NCBI RefSeq assembly: GCF_024438035.1
Contig: NZ_JANFQF010000012.1
Span: 124,001-188,000 of the forward strand
Source: Rhodococcus tibetensis
Lineage (GTDB): Bacteria > Actinomycetota > Actinomycetes > Mycobacteriales > Mycobacteriaceae
DNA: 64,000 bases
Direction: 5' to 3'
The notes below the pieces were generated by a model that worked only from the letters and a program-made list of their open reading frames with translations, was not told the origin of the DNA and did not search any database. Every line of letters begins with the position of its first letter. The first letter of the stretch is position 1. The translations under genes and the position numbers were made by a program. Below, one piece after another: positions 61,355-64,000 of this stretch.

Positions 61355-61648
61355 ATGCCCCCATACACGGACCTTCCCAAGCCACTGTCGGACGTCTGGG
61401 AGTGGCAAGTGCATGGCTTGTGCCGTGGCGTCGACTCGTCGATGTTCTTCCACCCGGACGGACAGCGTGGACGTATCCGGAAGCAGCGTGAGCTGCGAGC
61501 CAAGCAGCTGTGCAACCGCTGCCCGGTCCTAGTCCAATGCCGAGAGCACGCGCTTACTGTCGAGGAGCCCTTCGGAGTGTGGGGAGGAATGTCCGAATCG
61601 GAGCGGCAAGCCGCGATCGAACACCGGCGCGGCGACATCGCCATATGA
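61355..61648 (+). CDS. WhiB-family iron-sulfur regulator, WhiB3-like
   Basis: 97 residues. Four cluster-binding cysteines: Cys23, Cys53, Cys56 and Cys62 (C-x29-C-x2-C-x5-C), followed by the turn motif FGVWGGMSESER. The flank VWEWQVHGLCRGVDSSMFFH and HPDGQRGRIRKQRELRAKQL match the WhiB3 branch, a redox sensor that controls lipid synthesis and stress responses in mycobacteria with SigA. ATG 61355 with AAGGAG 7 nt upstream. It converges with the unknown gene at 61702. Confidence 0.88.
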   Translation: MPPYTDLPKPLSDVWEWQVHGLCRGVDSSMFFHPDGQRGRIRKQRELRAKQLCNRCPVLVQCREHALTVEEPFGVWGGMSESERQAAIEHRRGDIAI

Positions 61649-61701
61649 TCGCGCTCGACCTCGGCACGTAGGTTGGAAGCTGGCCTCGTTTCTGTCGGCG
61701 C

Positions 61702-62919
61702 CTACCTGGTCTCCGGGCTCCCCGACCACGCCGTCAGTTCGGCAATGTCGCCGTATATCGCCGATTGGTACGTGAGCATCAGCTCTTCCACCCCGTCGAA
61801 CTGATCCCCGACGTGGTGGGTGTTCACGGCCGACAGTTCCCGGTCGCCTGACCGTGCGATGAGCTCGTCGATCCGACTGTCCAGGCTCATGGCCCGGTTG
61901 ACGGCCAGCACGGATCGCAGCTGCACCTCGGCCCGTGAGAGCAGATCACCGATCCGCGCCAACGCCGCAACGCGGTCGACCAGCTGATCCCACACCGGCG
62001 TCAGCGCAACCTGCCTGGCCTGGACCTGCCGGCGACCGCCGTCGGAGTGCGTGACGCGCAACGCGTCGTCGAGCTCGAGGCGGATGCCGCGCAACGCCAC
62101 GGTGTCGACCGCGATCTGTGTCAGTTCCTCCGCGAGGTCGAGTTGGTGCCGCTGCACAGCGAAGTGCTCGGAGCGCCACACCGGGGACCCGTCGATCCTG
62201 TCGTACAACATTCCGGCGAGATAGAGCAGTGTGTCGTAACCGTCGGCGAATGTGTCGTTGTCGAGGTCGACGCCGCGCCCGAGGGCATCGGCCACCCGCT
62301 TCCCGGCCGCGGCCATCAGTGTGTTCTCCGACGCCTGGCCGATCCGCTCCGCAGCTGTGCCGCGAGCGATCTTCGCGGCGCGCTCGAAGGCGCTTCCGGT
62401 CTGCGGCGCCGGCGTCCGCTGCAGAGCGCGGAACAGCGCCTCCCGTTGCTCGAGGTCGAGATGCACGCCCTCCCGCCGATCACGGCGCATCGCCCGCACG
62501 CCATTGCCGTAATGCGCTGTCGACATCACCACCGCCGACCGATATGCCTGCAGTTTTCTACCCAGCTCCGTGGTGCGGTACTTGAAGAGCAGCTGCGCCG
62601 GCCCGGGCCGCAGTGTGTCGCAACGCTGGGACACCTGGTGGTATTCGTCCGTGAGCAGACGCAGCTGTCCGAAGCCACCGATCGACGGCACCGTCCTGCC
62701 GGTGCGGCGGCGGTTCGCGAGCACCTGCCGGGTGGGCGCGTCGAGGTGTCCGGCGGCGATCAACACGGCAGCCCGATCGGACAACGGCGGGTGCGTTCCC
62801 GAGATCGAGGCTCGCTCACACCACCGCCGCACCTCGAAAGAGATGCGGGCCCGACGCTCCTCGTCGGTGTCGATTATCGGCGGCGTCTCGCCACACGGGT
62901 ATTGGTCGCTCTCCGACAT
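61702..62919 (-). CDS. conserved hypothetical protein, 405 residues
   Basis: Not recognised. A soluble, mostly helical protein rich in Arg, Asp and Leu; no signal, membrane segment or metal motif. Notable stretches: ISFEVRRWCERASISG, FGQLRLLTDEYHQVSQRCDT, QLLFKYRTTELGRKLQAYRS, and a long coiled-coil-like C-terminal half (DLAEELTQIAVDTVALRGIR, RIGDLLSRAEVQLRSVLAVN). ATG 62919. It faces the WhiB gene and diverges from the lipoprotein gene at 63030. Confidence 0.6.
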   Translation of the reverse strand: MSESDQYPCGETPPIIDTDEERRARISFEVRRWCERASISGTHPPLSDRAAVLIAAGHLDAPTRQVLANRRRTGRTVPSIGGFGQLRLLTDEYHQVSQRCDTLRPGPAQLLFKYRTTELGRKLQAYRSAVVMSTAHYGNGVRAMRRDRREGVHLDLEQREALFRALQRTPAPQTGSAFERAAKIARGTAAERIGQASENTLMAAAGKRVADALGRGVDLDNDTFADGYDTLLYLAGMLYDRIDGSPVWRSEHFAVQRHQLDLAEELTQIAVDTVALRGIRLELDDALRVTHSDGGRRQVQARQVALTPVWDQLVDRVAALARIGDLLSRAEVQLRSVLAVNRAMSLDSRIDELIARSGDRELSAVNTHHVGDQFDGVEELMLTYQSAIYGDIAELTAWSGSPETR

Positions 62920-63029
62920 CGGACCTCCTGGATACCGGGCTTGCGGGCAGATCGCTCATCACTACTGTTCCAGAAATTGGACGGCCGCGCCGCAGCCGTT
63001 TGGGACGGACGCGGTTCTAAGCTCGCCGC

Positions 63030-63671
63030 ATGAGCCTCTCGGTCCGCACGGTGCTGCTGCTCGCAACGGCGTTGCTGATGACGGGGTGCGCGGGCTCCGT
63101 CAGCGGGTCCGCCGATACCGCCGCCGCCCCGTCGACCACCTTCTCCCTCACTCCTCCGTCGTGGACGAACTCGGCGACGCCCTCTGCCTCGACGCGGAGT
63201 ACGACCCCGTCGAGTCCGAGCGTTCTTCCGACTGCGGCCACGAGCGCACCCGCCAGAACCCGGGAGGCCGATCCCCAGCAGTACGCGGGCACCACGGCGG
63301 GAAGCTTCTACTTCACGACGCCCAGTACCAAGTTCCACTGCGCGATCCTGACCGGCGGCGACCTCCCGACAGCAGGCTGTCACGGCCCGATGCCGGAATC
63401 GGCTCCGAAGGTTCCCGGTTCCGGCGCCCCCGACGTCCGGGTGCCGCCCAACGCCATCGAGGTGACCGGTTCCCGTTCGGGTCAGTTCGTCAGCGCCGGT
63501 GACCCGCGGTACTACCCGCTGGGCGGTTCACCGGCCACCACTTTGCCCTACGGCCGGTCGCTGCACGTGAACGATCTGTCCTGCCTTGTCGAGGAGTCGA
63601 CGGGTGTTACCTGCACGAGCGACGCCGGGCACGGATTCACCCTGTCCGACACCAAGTTCCGGGTGTGGTGA
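63030..63671 (+). CDS. lipoprotein with Ser/Thr-rich linker
   Basis: 213 residues. Lipobox LMTGC (Cys20) after MSLSVRTVLLLATALLMTGC, then about 55 residues of Ser/Thr/Pro/Ala linker. The folded domain (about 85-213) has four cysteines (SFYFTTPSTKFHCAILTGGD, AGCHGPMPESAP, DLSCLVEESTGVTCTSDAGH) and the end FTLSDTKFRVW. Matches a recurrent actinobacterial exported domain of unknown function. ATG 63030. Confidence 0.75.
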   Translation: MSLSVRTVLLLATALLMTGCAGSVSGSADTAAAPSTTFSLTPPSWTNSATPSASTRSTTPSSPSVLPTAATSAPARTREADPQQYAGTTAGSFYFTTPSTKFHCAILTGGDLPTAGCHGPMPESAPKVPGSGAPDVRVPPNAIEVTGSRSGQFVSAGDPRYYPLGGSPATTLPYGRSLHVNDLSCLVEESTGVTCTSDAGHGFTLSDTKFRVW

Positions 63672-63714
63672 CGAGGCACGGGCGCGTCCCCCGTCAGCGG
63701 GGAACAGAGGGGCG

Positions 63715-63891
63715 GTGCCGTCCACCCCGCGCGCACCCTCGTTCAGCGACCTCGGCGACAGCGACGGAAAGGTGCGGTCGGGGGGCAACGCCCGCGTCGA
63801 CGCGACCCGGAAGTCGTCGGGCCGCAAGAAGTGCGAGGCCTCCACGATCGCGGCCGGCGCCCGGCGCCAGGCCAAGAAGGATCGCCGCTAG
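63715..63891 (+). CDS. small basic protein
   Basis: 58 residues from GTG 63715: PSTPRAPSFSDLGDSDGKVR, then ATRKSSGRKKCEASTIAAGA and a Lys/Arg end. GAGGGG lies very close upstream, so the start is uncertain. Unknown function. Confidence 0.4.
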   Translation: MPSTPRAPSFSDLGDSDGKVRSGGNARVDATRKSSGRKKCEASTIAAGARRQAKKDRR

Positions 63892-63937
63892 CACTCCACC
63901 GATCAGACGCAATGCCGAAGCCCGCACTTCATCACAC

Positions 63938-64000
63938 TCAGATGTCACCGGGTCTGACGCATAGGCCCGTTCCGATGATCTGGTCCTTCTGAAGCCCGCG
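63938..64000 (-). CDS. possible C-terminus of a gene running off the right edge
   Basis: A minus-strand frame enters from the right edge as RGLQKDQIIGTGLCVRPGDI and stops at 63938. It is too short to identify and may be chance. Confidence 0.2.
   Translation of the reverse strand, partial: RGLQKDQIIGTGLCVRPGDI

Overview
High-GC actinobacterial DNA, most likely a Rhodococcus or close relative in the Mycobacteriales. This rests on the gene families present: Eis-type acetyltransferase, F420/deazaflavin-type nitroreductase-like protein, MTB12-like lipoprotein, very large CtpI-like P-type ATPase, WhiB regulator and Excalibur protein. It also rests on many GTG/TTG starts and ATGA-type coupled genes. 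No rRNA, tRNA or CRISPR array was seen.

Region 0-6 kb: eis-like acetyltransferase, a 2-oxoglutarate/Fe(II) oxygenase coupled to a CYTH-CHAD protein, a dicarboxylate/amino-acid:cation symporter and a small Ddn-like protein. Region 6-13.8 kb is the most unusual intact locus: a divergent 1830-residue glutamate-synthase-like enzyme in one operon with a CysJ-like diflavin reductase and a free flavodoxin, with no gltD. Region 13.8-18 kb is a tryptophan-to-anthranilate catabolic locus: kynA-kynU-PaaX-type regulator on the minus strand, and divergently a formamidase-like hydrolase with an extra N-terminal domain. Region 18-20.5 kb holds small secreted proteins between copies of a palindromic repeat, plus a DUF4188/DoxX pair behind two operator-like palindromes. 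Region 20.4-31 kb holds recC-recB-recD and two further possible DNA-acting proteins. Region 31-40 kb holds an MTB12-like lipoprotein, a three-gene operon around the giant P-type ATPase and a fused DhaK-DhaL kinase.

Region 40.2-50.8 kb is a decayed accessory zone: a broken secreted-toxin-like gene next to a frameshifted SUKH-type lipoprotein, a frameshifted IS1380-family element, an MFS tail, a gutted LysR gene and a gutted patatin gene. Intact genes in and just after it are an FMN reductase, a secreted S1 protease, a TetR regulator, a Baeyer-Villiger-type monooxygenase, an acyl-CoA dehydrogenase and a thiolase.

Region 54.9-64 kb: a PepSY protein missing its N-terminal half, three CNNM/CorC-type (hemolysin family) membrane proteins in a row, a WhiB3-like regulator, an unknown 405-residue protein and a lipoprotein. 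All function calls are by reading motifs and family resemblance; no database search was possible.
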